In this document: piece by piece, positions 46,100-57,743 of the stretch
Layout: every line of letters begins with the position of its first letter
Position numbering within the stretch: position 1 is the first letter of the stretch
Source of the DNA: Amphibalanus amphitrite
Taxonomy: Eukaryota > Arthropoda > Thecostraca > Balanomorpha > Balanidae
Direction of reading: 5' to 3'
Length of the DNA: 64,000 nt
NCBI RefSeq assembly: GCF_019059575.1
Contig: NW_024881984.1
Coordinates: forward strand, 124,001-188,000
Position numbers and translations under genes: made by a program
Notes under the pieces: generated by a model
The model's input: the letters and a program-made list of their open reading frames with translations, nothing else
Databases searched by the model: none
What the model was told of the DNA's origin: nothing

Positions 46100-47233
46100 T
46101 CAAGAGGAGCGGCTGCGCGAGGGTCGAGCTGCCAGGCGGTCCCGCGATCCGTTCCCGTACGACTGCTGGAACACGTCGTTGTCGCTCATGCGAGGTCGCG
46201 ACTGCACTCGCAGACGTGCCCCCGGCTCCCTGTCGCAGTCCATCGAGCGCGAGCGGTGCCGCTGGTTGTACGGCGAGTTCTCGTTGCCGGCAGCGTAGCG
46301 CGGCGGCGTGGACCGCGGACTGGCACCCGTGCCCGCTTTTCGGCCCTGACTGAGACCGGCCGCGGAACTCTGTGACAGCACGTCGAGGGCGGACTTCCGC
46401 GAGGAGCTGGGCGGAGCCGGGAACTGCATCGCCTTGCGGAAGTCGTCCAGATCGGTGTCAACATCCATGTCCTTGACCATCCGGTACGCACGGGAGTAGA
46501 GCTCGATGTTACGTGCATGGTAGTTCAGCATGGCGTGGCAGAACTCGAGAAGGAATCGCCGGAGGTCACGTAGCTTCTTCATCTCAAAGTACTCCATGCT
46601 TTCTTCCAGAGCTGCGTGCGTACGAGCGACGTCGATGGCTGCTCGCTGCAGCTCAGTTTCAGCCAGGGCAATCTGCCTGTAGTTCGCTGGTCCAGTAGCC
46701 CGCATAGCTTCAAGTTTATGACTGGTTTGAATCTCTCTTGCTTGCGCCTTGAACGTAGATGCAAGATCTCCCTTTGCATATCTACAGGCATCCCTATAGG
46801 TAGAGAATCCTCCCACTATTTTCATTTCCAATTTCTCAACTAGCACCTGTTGGACGTCGGCAATACCGCACATGAGATCGGCTAGCTGAGTAACTTGATT
46901 TCGCATCGATACATTTAAGGTTTCCGTGTCAGTATATGCCACAATCACTCTTGCCAGATCGTCCATTGCATCTCTGCATTTGGCATGCTTTCTTGCAATG
47001 AGCGCTGTGCCTCTACACATGAGACCAAAATACCGTTCAACATTCTGGATTCTGTCACTTATAAAATTGGCTTGCGTTTCGCTAACGGTGTGTATGTTGT
47101 CTGCTGGACTCATGCCTGAGATTCCCGGCAATCCTTGCGGGCCTCCCATTCCTCCCATTCCCGCACCTGCCACTCCGCCCCCCATGCCTGTCATTCCCGG
47201 TCGTTGCATCATAGATGGAGCTCGCTCGATCAC
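46100..47233 (-). CDS. CIBAR1: CIBAR1/FAM92-type BAR-domain protein, intronless
   Basis: Single uninterrupted frame of 377 codons from ATG at 47231-47233 to TGA at 46100-46102. The N-terminus is Met/Gly-rich (residues 1-42). Residues about 50-270 match the FAM92 BAR domain: FISDRIQNVERYFGLMC, then LARVIVAYTDTETLN, the hallmark AETELQRAAIDVARTH, and YSRAYRMVKDMDVDTDLDDF. The tail is Ser/Arg-rich and low in complexity. In other animals this protein bends membrane and works with Chibby at the ciliary base and in mitochondria. The tail is longer than in vertebrate proteins. Absence of introns contrasts with the intron-rich neighbours and raises the question of a retrogene, but no poly(A) tract or target duplication is seen. 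The frame is intact, so it is probably functional. Confidence 0.9.
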   Translation of the reverse strand: MIERAPSMMQRPGMTGMGGGVAGAGMGGMGGPQGLPGISGMSPADNIHTVSETQANFISDRIQNVERYFGLMCRGTALIARKHAKCRDAMDDLARVIVAYTDTETLNVSMRNQVTQLADLMCGIADVQQVLVEKLEMKIVGGFSTYRDACRYAKGDLASTFKAQAREIQTSHKLEAMRATGPANYRQIALAETELQRAAIDVARTHAALEESMEYFEMKKLRDLRRFLLEFCHAMLNYHARNIELYSRAYRMVKDMDVDTDLDDFRKAMQFPAPPSSSRKSALDVLSQSSAAGLSQGRKAGTGASPRSTPPRYAAGNENSPYNQRHRSRSMDCDREPGARLRVQSRPRMSDNDVFQQSYGNGSRDRLAARPSRSRSS

Positions 47234-47239
47234 TAAACG

Positions 47240-47932
47240 AGATTCTAAATAAATTTAAATTGGAATTGAAATAATCGAACAGAAACTCATCAGTGCGATC
47301 GATTCCGGCCGAAAGACATAATTTGTCAGTTGATTTTATGTCCCACGAGGCAAGGTAGAGGCTTTCTACACTTGCAATTAGAGGAAGCGGCGATTCATTT
47401 TTATTTTTAAAACGCTACGCCGCGCAGTTTTGATGTATTTTTGCGTTCAATGGCTACGCTCCATCCCAATCAAACGTTTTTTCGCATTGTCGCCTGGCTG
47501 TTGTAAATATTCATATATCATGGAATGTTTTTGGGACAGTACGAAAACGTTAGGAAAACTTTTGTCGCGTCAACTAAAGGCATTTAATTCACACAAAACC
47601 TAATGCAGCATAGGTATATGCTGAATGTGCTCTTAAAGACAAAAATAGAAAGCGAGCAAAACTATACGAGACTCTCCACAAACATCTGTTCCTGATGGTG
47701 GGCATGAACCAGTACCTATATTTTTCGATTTAGTTCTTCATACGTTATGCCAAAGCCTATAAAATTTAAACAAGTTTGACTTTCCAGATAAAGTTCACCT
47801 CTTTTTAATTTGCTTCATCTCCGAATCCTCAATTTGTAATTGACTAAGTGTCAGTCAGTTGGTTATGCGTTATCGCTGTTAACTCGCTGAATCCTGGATA
47901 TAATCCGCTTTAGCTGCCCTGTAGGCAAAAAA
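47240..47932. other. CIBAR upstream region
   Basis: AT-rich DNA between the CIBAR start codon and the LINE. It should contain the CIBAR promoter; no TATA box could be assigned. Confidence 0.4.
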
Positions 47933-47959
47933 GTGACACGACGGAACTGCAGTAGGATT

Positions 47960-48886
47960 TCAACTACTCACCTGGAGCCGTCCGAGAGTCTCATAGACCA
48001 CGTCATCACTAACGTGCCCGATCTGGACGCTGACGTCTTGCCGCCGGCTGACGCCGTGGCCGACCACCTCACTGTGACTGTGCGTGTGCCGTTCCGTCGG
48101 GAGAGCCGCCGGCCCGCCCCGTTTACCGCGCGCTCCTGGCGTAAGGTGAACTGGGACGCCGTGTGCCTTGATTTTCTGCGGGCGGACTGGAGCGCGGTAT
48201 ACAGTGCCGCTGACCTGGACAATAAGGTCGGTGAGTTTATGCGTCTTTGGTGGGGCGTGATAGACAGCCACTGCCCGCTGAGAAAAGTGACCCCTCGCCG
48301 TCCGCGCTGTCCGTGGCTCGACGACAGCCCGGAGCTGCAGCGCCTGCTACAGGAGAGAGACGAGGCCTACCGAGTGTGGCGGCACTCCGGCGCTGACAGC
48401 GACAGAAACAGCTACCGGCGACTCAGAAACCGAGTGAAATCGTGCCTGGCGGAATGTAAGCGTGCTTTTCTGTGTGACGGTATGCTGTCGGACCGCCGTG
48501 GTTTCTGGCGAAACGTACGCGAGTTCGCCTTGCGTCCGGGGAGGGGCGGGGGTGGTAACTCCCGCGAGGGCCTGTCGCCGGCCCGGGCGGATGAGTTCAA
48601 CCGGCACTTCGCGACAGTCGGTCCGCGTATTGCCGCTGAACTGGCAGCCGGCAACCCCCCGCCACTCCCGCCGAGGCCGCCCTGTGTCACCACGGCCAGC
48701 ATGTGTCTGCGGCCGGCGACACTTCCGGAGTTGTCTGTGGCCCTGCGGCAGTTGTCCTCCCGTGCGGTGGGACATGACGGTGTACCATTGTTTGCTATTC
48801 GCCAGTGTTTTCCTGTGATTGGACCCCACATTCTCCATCTAGTCAATGCCTCATTTTCTTTACGTACGTTTCCCTCATCTTGGTAG
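47960..48886 (+). pseudogene. LINE ORF2 fragment: endonuclease end and linker
   Basis: Open to the nonsense TAG at 48884-48886. The coding sense resumes immediately after it (LASVVPLHKSGS, NFRPISILPVLSK), so the stop is a point lesion and not a domain boundary. Confidence 0.85.
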
Positions 48887-49003
48887 CTTGCTTCTGTCGT
48901 GCCGCTTCATAAGTCTGGTTCCCGTGACAGCGCTGTGAATTTTAGACCTATATCAATTTTACCAGTGTTATCGAAAGTATGTGAAAAGGTGGTTTGCAAT
49001 CAG

Positions 49004-49223
49004 AGGCCTCTTGCACCAAACTACCTAGCTAGGTAAAATCGAAAAACCGGTTTCAGAATAAGCTAATCTAAAGGTGGTAAATTTGTTTGCAATAGCCCAA
49101 TACATAATCCTACATGTGTTTGCTAAATTTTGCACGCAAATTGTTACATTTGAGACTTGGACTGGGTATACGATGCAAAATAATCCAAGCATTGGTGCAA
49201 GAGGATTTTGGTGCAAGAGGCCT
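49004..49223. mobile_element. MITE inserted in the LINE, CAG target duplication
   Basis: Perfect 17-bp inverted ends AGGCCTCTTGCACCAAA (49004-49020) and its complement (49207-49223), flanked by CAG (49001-49003, 49224-49226). Removing the element and one CAG restores the LINE frame (VCNQ then LASY). Three-base duplication and GC-rich ends suggest PIF/Harbinger-like. An extra TTGGTGCAAGAGGA copy lies just inside the right end. Confidence 0.85.
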
Positions 49224-49226
49224 CAG

Positions 49227-50462
49227 CTCGCTTCTTATCTTGATACGTCCTCTATTTTATCACCATCTCAGTATGCGTACCGCCGATATCACTCAACGGA
49301 GGATGCTCTCACCGACGCTGTTGAGTGGGTGACGCGCCGCGTCGACAAGGGTCACATTGTTGCCATCACGTCGGTGGACCTCAGTCGCGCCTTTGATAGT
49401 GTTGAACATGGTATTTTATTGTCCAAGTTGAGCTGGTACGGTGTTGACCCCGGGTGGTTCGCGAGTTACCTCGGTGGCCGGCGGCAGGTGGTGAGAGGCG
49501 GCTCCCTATCCCTTCCTATGTCCCATGGCGTTCCGCAGGGCTCCCTGGTCGGCCCAATCCTCTTCAGCATCTTCACAAATGACCTACCTTCCTACCTTCC
49601 TCATGGACGGCTCATTTCCTATGCAGACGATACCCAACTCCTCGATTCCGCTCTTCCCACTCACTTACCTGTCCTTAAAAAACAACAGGAAGACACCTTG
49701 CTCGCTGTCCAGTCCTATTACACATCCAATTCCTTGAAAATGAATCCTAGTAAGACCACCTTGCTTCTTGTGGGTACTGGCCAGAACCTCAAGAAAGCCT
49801 CATCCTTTTCCCTTACCATATCCGGTCACACACTACAACCATCCCCTTTTGTGAAGATGCTGGGAGTGACCGTGACGGTCGACTCAACCCTATCCTGGGA
49901 AAAGCACATTTCAAATGTTGTCAAAAAGTGCAATTCCATCCTTCTATGTTTGTATAAAATTCGTCATCATCTTACCCCCGAGACCCGTAAGCTCCTTATC
50001 CAGTGCCATGTTTTCCCCCACATCCTTTACTGCCTCTCCGTCTGGGGCGGGGCCGCTCGCTGTCATTTACATAAGGTGCAGAAGATCCTGAATTTTGGTG
50101 CTAGGGTCGTCTCCGGAGTGCGGGTTTCTGAACATATTTCACCGGTGTTGAGAGCCCTCGGCTGGCATGACATTGCTGATCTTGTCGTCCACCGTGACTG
50201 CTCCACTGTGTTCAGGGCGCTGAGTGACCCTTGCGCTCCGGAGGCGATCCGCTCCCTATTCACTCGGCGAGCCGCTGTATCGCAGCGCTCAACGCGGGCA
50301 ACGTGTGCCGGTTTACTGGAGCTGCCGGCTTACCGGCTGTCTATGTCGCGCCGGGCCTTGTCGTACCGAGCGGCCTCGTCCTGGAATCGCCTGCCGCCTG
50401 CCACCACCGGCTCTCGAACTAGAGCAGAGTTTTTACGACTTTTAAACTCGACAAGTGACTAG
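49227..50462 (+). pseudogene. LINE ORF2 fragment: reverse transcriptase and C-terminus
   Basis: Resumes at LASYLDTSSILSPSQYAY after the MITE. It contains fingers and palm motifs, YADD and the thumb region, and ends at a normal stop. The longer open frame to 49074 is MITE sequence and not LINE protein. Confidence 0.88.
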
Positions 50463-50615
50463 CGTTTTGGTATTTTAGTACAATGTGTATGCGTGTGTGT
50501 GCTTGTGTTTTATATGTTTTTACTATTGTCATTGACTAGAAGCTGACACTAATCCATCATTGGAATGCTTCGCTAATACAATATACATACATACAATATA
50601 CATACATACAACCTA

Positions 50616-53200
50616 AAAATACAAAACGTAATTGAATATGCTTGACATTTGCCAAGCTCAAAAAATTGGTGGTGGCTATAAATTGTGATGTCCACTTGTG
50701 AGAATTGGATAAGTCATTCTAGCAGGCATATGGCATGTGTCACTCAGCAGTCGAGCACTGTGCGCTTGTTATATAGGTACAAGTGGTGCAACATTTTTAA
50801 ATGTCTTGTCATTTCACTATCATCATCGTGTCCGGGTCCCATTTAGTAACTATGCAGGTAACTAAACTATGCATTCAAGAAGCCGTTGAAGCCAGCAGCC
50901 GGAACTGTTCGTTTTCTTGTGGTCAAGGTCGGTCTGATTAAAACGGTTTCCATTTATCGTGACAGCCGATTTCCGATCACACCCACACTGTGTAGGCCGG
51001 GTCGGCGGCGGTTGGTGAGCGGATATATGTGGCGTACTGTAGCTGTTCCGTTAGTGTCCAGTACTGCCTTAATGTTGATTAGGGTTCACCAAGCAAGGCT
51101 GTGTCAGATCTATCATGAGGCTACAAGGCTGCTCTGTGACATCGTTTTCGAATGTTTACCCGAGTTGTAATTTTGGTGGACGCACTTGGTCACTTGACTC
51201 ACAGCTGCTGTGTTGTTTTTCATGTCACAGCTACTGGTTCTTGAATTAGAAACATAACGATGTTTTTTATGCCCTTTTACAAAATGGTCTCTGAACAGGA
51301 AAACCCAGCAGCAAATCGAACAAGCGCAGCTAATTTCGTCGCGTGAACCCGTCGTGAGCGTCGCATGCGCCGCTTCGTGGCACGGTCTACAGTAGCGGCT
51401 CTTTTCCTCTGACTAATAACGAAGGCGTGAACTGTCGCCTGTCGGCGCATTGTGTCAGGATATTACCCGTGCACGACTTACTTACTGTGCCACTATATAG
51501 GTATAGAGGAGGTTTACCGCCTCAGTGACTGCCACTCTGAACTGACCAGGCTCAATCGACGCCCGACGCGGGTTGTGCCTGACGCTTGGACAGCTAGCTA
51601 CGGGTTAACTGACTTTCCCAGCTAACCCCCTGGTTTCTCGGACATAACATATTTTCCCTTTAGTCTGTGTGGTTTTGCAAATAATGGGCAGGCATCTATG
51701 ATACGCTTCTACTGCTCTGAAAGGAAAATAAAACACAATATATTGGGAGTCCTCCGCCTCGATAGTCTGATAATCAGCTGCCCGTATCTGAAATATGCAT
51801 TATGAAATTGCACGGCTAAGAAAAAATGGCAACTTTATCAGTCCATTGCGGTGTTATGTAATAGCTCCAAGCTATGACGTCACATAATATCATGTCATCT
51901 TGAGAGAACACTGTGCTGTGAGATCACACTAGCCAGCTGCTCGTAGGTAACTTTGCAATGCATATTTCTTTATATTCGCACTGGTTATCGGGTGGTAAAT
52001 GGCTTCTTATATGCATAGCAGCATACGTACTGCATAGAAGCACATCCAAAAATAACGTCCCACGTCCAAAAATGATGCAAGTAGTTACATAAGACGTTTA
52101 CATAGATCGCCGATCAATTCATTCAGCCGTCAATGGAAACTAAAATGAAGCACACAACTTATGTAGTGGTAGTCATGAGAATATTATCGTTTGTACTGAC
52201 TTTCGCACATCAGATTCAGAGTCACTACGGATAGCATACCCTCTTCTAAAAAATAATTTAGTTAGACAAATAAGACGTGAAAACCAAAGCTCACCTTAGT
52301 CAATCACAGCACATGAAAAATTAACCAATGCCTCTTTTAACAACTGTGCCCCATTCACCCCAGAAAAAAAACTTTGGAAGCCCACGAACAATCAGTACCC
52401 CTTACTCTCAGTCCCTGTTACCATGAGGCTCACGCATTCTAGCCCCCCCCCCCCACTGACAGCACATCCGCGTCCTAACGCCTCCCCCTCCCCCGTCCAG
52501 ATTGTCGGGGTGCGCCGGTAGACTCGCTCATCTGTATGCGTGCCTTAGCTGCTGGGCCGGGCGCCATGCACCGGACGGCGCTCACCCCCCCCCCCCCCCT
52601 CCCCAGGTGGTGGTGGCTGGGTTCGATGGGTGCAGGAATGCGTGGTGCACGGTGGTGTGAAATTTGGTGACTGTGGTAGTGACTTGGGATGTGGAGTGGG
52701 AGTCTTGACATTGGATGAGTTATTGCATTGACATCGGCCGTTCTAAAGAAAATTGATTTAGCAGATTCTTCTTAGTTGTGCGTGGTCCTGACGAAATTTC
52801 AATCCAAATTTTATTCCTTACAAAAGAAAATCTAGCGAGCATCCGGCTGCACCCTGCAAAAAAAAATAGCCGCAAAAATATGCACATAAGTAGCCACAGC
52901 ACAGAAAACTCACGAGCTGGAAATAGTCCCAGATCCGTCTCGTTGGTCGTCTCCCGCCTCCGCACTGTCTTCTCACCGATGTACCGTTCCATTCGTAATC
53001 AGCTCATCCTTCCGGATCTGTTTTTCGATAACATCTCTCTCAATTTAGGGACATCCCTGGATCGGTCTTCGCTCCCCGCCCCCGCCGCGCCGCTCGGCGG
53101 CGTCCGAACTTCAAACAAAGCTCCGTGTCATGCCGAACCTCAAGTCTCGGGTCCGCACCGGCCATCCGAAGCGGGCCTAGGAACCGGTTGCTGGGGGGGG
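50616..53200. other. gene-poor region
   Basis: No recognised gene. C-runs occur at 52443-52454 and 52587-52600. Open frames lack family resemblance. Confidence 0.5.
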
Positions 53201-53397
53201 GGGGGGGGTGCGGTTGAAGGGGGGGGGGGTCCGAGAGGCGGCCACGGCGGGCGCTACGACAGCCGGCCGAGCTCGGCGGGCCCGCAGTGCCGTGCTGGCG
53301 TGCTCACGGAGAGACGTGCTCGGGCGAGTACGCCGCGCGGAACGCCGCCTGGAACGTCGCAGAGAGCGCCGTTTGGAACGCTGCGAACATTGACAAG
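53201..53397 (+). promoter_or_regulatory. CpG-rich tract with a candidate 5' UTR exon ending at 53397
   Basis: Dense CpG content (about 53050-53400), then AACATTGACAAG and a strong donor, GTGAGC. It could be the first exon of a + strand gene, possibly the one starting at 62045, but the link is untested. Confidence 0.35.
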
Positions 53398-55321
53398 GTG
53401 AGCAGTAGGCTAGCGGCGATCCGGACAGTTGGCATTCGGACCGTCTTAAATTGCATATACAGCAATCGGAGTGCAGAGCGTTGAGAGGACGGGAGGCCGA
53501 CCGGGGAGGAAGTGAGAGGGGGCGTGGCATGTAAATACTTGTATCAACGGGTCTGACAGCACCACGTCGGTGGAGTAGAGTCGTCTTGATCGTAAGGCGT
53601 TGGGGGATGGGCTGAGGCCCGAGGGTCAGGTGTGGTACTTTAGGAATCGTTTATGGTGGACATTTTTAAAGGACATTTGGAAATGACTGTGGCCAGTGGT
53701 GTGACAAATCCTGGATTGCCATTTTACGCGAAAAGAAAACAAAATTCAGCCTTATATTTGGTGATTTTTTTTTTTGCTCTTAGACGAGCGCACGTGGGGT
53801 TAGATATTTACAAACAAACTTGACTAATGTTACAGATAATGCCATTTTTTGTGAAGCGCCGACGCGTAGGAACAAAGACTTCCACGCGAGTACAACTATT
53901 TGGGATTTATCTTGGTGCGGCAAAGACACTCTTGCCTCCTTTTATGGTCGGGGACTCGGGAGTATCCATAATGCATGCATCAAGCACATAAACATCCTTT
54001 TGCAATAACTCAACAGTGTACGACTGCAGTTTGTCGCTGTCGAGTCTCTTGGATTTACATACATTTCGTCACACATTTCAGTTTCAACACCTTTGGACTT
54101 CCGGTGAGACGAATGATTTGCAAGGCGGTGCTTGAATGGCATTGAATGAAGATATGCCTTTCGAAAAAATAATAATGTGTCTCATCCTTGATTGAAGACA
54201 TAACTAAATCTTCTGCTTTTTGTCAATCTGTAAGCATCAATTTATATGGTATTTACTTGGCTGGGAAAATGATTGGCTTTTATTAATTGCTGACTTGCGC
54301 ATGGATTCCAAAGCAATTTTTATTTTAGTTATCCGTAATCAGGTAGCACAGCGCAAAACTAACTCCCCCAGTTATGTCACATTTAGTTAGTCCTTAAATC
54401 CTGACGCCGAAGAATAATAGGGAATGTATTTGCTCCCATTCTTTACAAAAGTCGAATGATACATTCAGTTTCAAATCATCTGTCTCTAAGTACTGAGAAC
54501 AACTTAAATTTCTCTATGAGTTTTTGGTTTGACTTGCAGTCTGGACTTTATAGTCGATAATTACGGCCAATGGTACCAGCTAATTGTACAAGAGCCCTTG
54601 CATTTGCCTCTGCCTTACATGAAGCGAGGTTACTGAACAGGGAACAGAGAGTGCCTTTCGGCTCCTTTTGTGCGTACTATTGCTGAATTTACTTCGGCGC
54701 TGGCATAAACTTCTCTATATTTGGACTGTGCACGAAGCGGTATTTTCCTTCGGGCCGTTGCATAACGGCCCTATTTTGATAAGCTTATGTCTCCGCGTGT
54801 AGTTGCGACATCATAATGAGGTTCTCATCGTTAAATAGAGCGGTTCATTGCGATTTATATGGTACTGCTTTTGAAAATTTTGATGAGGTTTACTTATATT
54901 GCTGCACGCAACACAACCTTTCAAACCTTTCAGAGCAAATTTCCTCGACAAGGCCTTGCCTCTGACCATTTGGGCACCAAAGATAAACGCTATATCAATA
55001 TTGAGCAGTCAATGGCATTGAATAATGACTATGGCATTCATTAATCCAAAACTATATAACCATATAACCATTGTATTTAGCAGCATATGGCTTATAAATG
55101 CATTCTGTCTTCATAATATTTATGCCTAGGCCCTAGTTTTGACTTCACTACCAAGTATTTTGCAGCAAGCAGAAAACAGTGGATTATGTTACTTTTTAGA
55201 TTATGTTTAGGTATTACCTCACCGACCAGCCATATGAAAATGATTCGTTTGTCATCCAACCTAAATGAAATAGGTGTTAACGGTTTATTGAGTATCAGTT
55301 GAACTCATAAATATACAGCTA

Positions 55322-55854
55322 TAGTTCGTTTTTTTTTTCAAAAGGACGCTGGCTCCAAGTATGTTTTTCGAACAAGCACGTGTTTTAGCGAGCAAAACTG
55401 GCAAAAACTGAACCTGAGAAACTCGAACGTCGCCTTATTTTAACATGTGAATTATTCCCGATAAATTTCATGCCTGCGTTTTGGAACTAGACATGAGAAC
55501 AGTGGTGACGTCATGCTGTGGAACTTGCATTGCAATGCAACGCACAACTATCATGGAAAGAATCGGGTACTCGATTCGGGCCTCGGTAAGAGCAAAAAAC
55601 GAAGTTTTCCCAAAATTCGTTGGCAATGAATGCTTTCGTACGGACATTGGGTGCCAGCTGCCACCAGTGACGTCATCATAGTATGCTCATTTTTGAAGTC
55701 ATAATTTCCATATATTTACCGAGCACAATTTGAAATCGATCATTTTTTTTCGGCAAGAAATTCTTAGCCAGACGCTGAAGTTGCCAAAATTCACGTGAGA
55801 GCTTCGATAATGAACTTTGAGCCAGCGTCCTTTTGAAAAAAAAAAAACGAACTA
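55322..55854. mobile_element. TA-flanked MITE with about 36-bp inverted ends
   Basis: TAGTTCG, T-run, CAAAAGGACGCTGGCTC at the left and its inverted copy at the right, with TA on both outer sides (55320-55321, 55855-55856). 533 bp, non-coding. Tc1/mariner-like by target site. Confidence 0.75.
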
Positions 55855-57331
55855 TAAAACTTGTGTCATTTGGTCCTCTGGTATCGCTTTAAACTTTGCG
55901 CTACCGGAACATTTCTGAAAACCGCAGTGGGTCACGCTCACACGAAGGCAATAGCCCATTTCGAACGTTTTTGCCTTTTCCAGCGAGTTTAGCGTCAGTA
56001 TCAACGTAAGGTTGCGTATCCGTGTTTGGCTGAATGCATGATATGAACACAATTGGATGACAAGGCGGACAAAGAAAAGAAAAAGGAAGCTAATCTTTGT
56101 GGCTTCTTCTGCGTGTGCCTGAGTAAGTAACGATGCAAAAATCATAAAATGTTGCTTCATGTCTCAGAGCAAAACAATGGTAATGAGCATGAAGTTATCT
56201 AAAGTCAGCGAGGGTCAGACTAGATGAAGGAAATGTTAACCGTGGTGTCCCAAGTATGCAATGATTGAAAGAAAATTATTTCAGTCAGCAGATGGACGAA
56301 ACAGAAGCACACTGAGCCAACATTTACATTGCATTCATTAATGTTAGCAATTTATTCGATATCTCATGTTAAGTAACTTCCTAATATGTAGTCAGGCAAT
56401 GGTGGTTGCTCCATAATGTCCTGATTGACGTTAGCGGTAAACTGATTCCAAGCGACGAACATCCATCTGATCAAAAGTCAGTAGGTATTGGAATGCTGTG
56501 CGCTCGATGCATTAGCCGCACATATTTAGGAAGTAGTCAGCAGTTGTGATTTTCCTTTACGGTAGAAACATAGATTTAATTGATGGCCGCAGGTCAGTCA
56601 TGTTTTTTTTAAACAAAAAATGCAATAATTGAAATAAAGGTTGTTGCATGTATATAATAATTAGACGATAAGATATGACAAGGAACACACCGAGGGAGCA
56701 GATGCATACCAAATTGAAATTTCATGTTGTTTGAGTAGGTATGTATCTATGGAACTTGTCCGCTCAATGATCAATCAATCACCAACATCTTTGCACAACT
56801 TTCACTATGCTGGTGACTGGTCACTTCGACATCCGTATTTTCTGCCACGGCTGCCGGACGTTTAACAACACGGCATGTCCGACCGAGCTCCAGTGAAAAG
56901 CTCCCACGGCGTGATAGGCCTCGCTCACATACGGGAGAACCGGGGAAAGCACACTGGACGATGGCGTTGGACATGTATCGGTATTCAGATTGATGTCAAA
57001 ATTAATTATTTGGTCACGGCTGCGGTGTTGTCAGCTGGAGAGCACACGTCGGCTGCAGTCTTGAGGTTCGGAATGGAATCTTGATTATGAGAAGTACCTA
57101 CATAGCTGGAAGCTGGGTGGTGTGCTTACATATTCTGAACATAATGATTTTAGCATCTTGACAGGAGGAGCCTCCCCACAACTGTGGACCTTTCTTATAT
57201 GTAAACGACACATTTTTGACGGTGTTTGCTTCCCTATTTGCTATTTTCATTGTATTTAGCTACCCGTTATATCTGAACCTCGGAACGTCACGCTTGTAGA
57301 ATGCAATGCAGGAATGTATGCACGTTATATA

Positions 57332-57743
57332 CAGGGTGTCCAGAAAAAAACGGATACTATTATTTTTTGCTGTAATTCCGAAAATAAACACCGCACATTT
57401 TAAAATGGCACATGCTTGTATTCGCAAAAATATGGCAAAACAGACAGCATGTGCCACATGGCATGTAAACCCTTTGGTTAGTCGCGGCAGCTCCTCAAAG
57501 CAGATACTCAATGTGAGCGGCCTTCCGGCGGATCAGCTCCAGCACTAGCACGGTCGGCAGGTGACTGATGGTCATGTTGACCCTCTCGGAGGGCAGGCAG
57601 ACAACTTTCCAACGACTCATTACAGTGCTCATGAGTTTTGCCAAATCTTGCACTATAAGCACATGAAGTTGGGAAAAAAATCGGCACGTGCGTTAATAAA
57701 TGCGACTTAATTTCCGTAGTATCTTTTTTTTCTGGACACCCTG
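57332..57743. mobile_element. mariner-like MITE
   Basis: Ends CAGGGTGTCCAGAAAAAAA in inverted orientation, TA target duplication (57330-57331, 57744-57745), 412 bp. CAGGGTGTCC ends are common in mariner-type elements. Only short broken frames inside. Confidence 0.8.

Larger units (their letters stand above)
47935..50615 (+). mobile_element. 5'-truncated non-LTR retrotransposon (CR1/jockey-like), inactivated
   Basis: Begins inside the endonuclease C-terminus (SLIDHVITN, then AVADHLTVTV) and continues through the linker and reverse transcriptase with SVDLSRAFDSVEHG, GVPQGSLVGPILF and the catalytic YADD in SYADDTQLLD. It ends with the WNRLPPATTGSRTR tail and a stop at 50460-50462. The 3' end is a tail of ATAC/ATACAATAT repeats near 50580-50610. 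Two lesions are present: an in-frame TAG at 48884-48886 after SLRTFPSSW, and a 220-bp MITE at 49004-49223. Apart from these, the frame is the same on both sides. Clade placement is by motif impression only. Confidence 0.88.

Noticed and set aside
52778-53401. 207-codon frame ending in the CpG-rich tract
   Set aside because: Composition changes abruptly along its length and it contains a Gly-rich run from G homopolymers. No recognisable domain.
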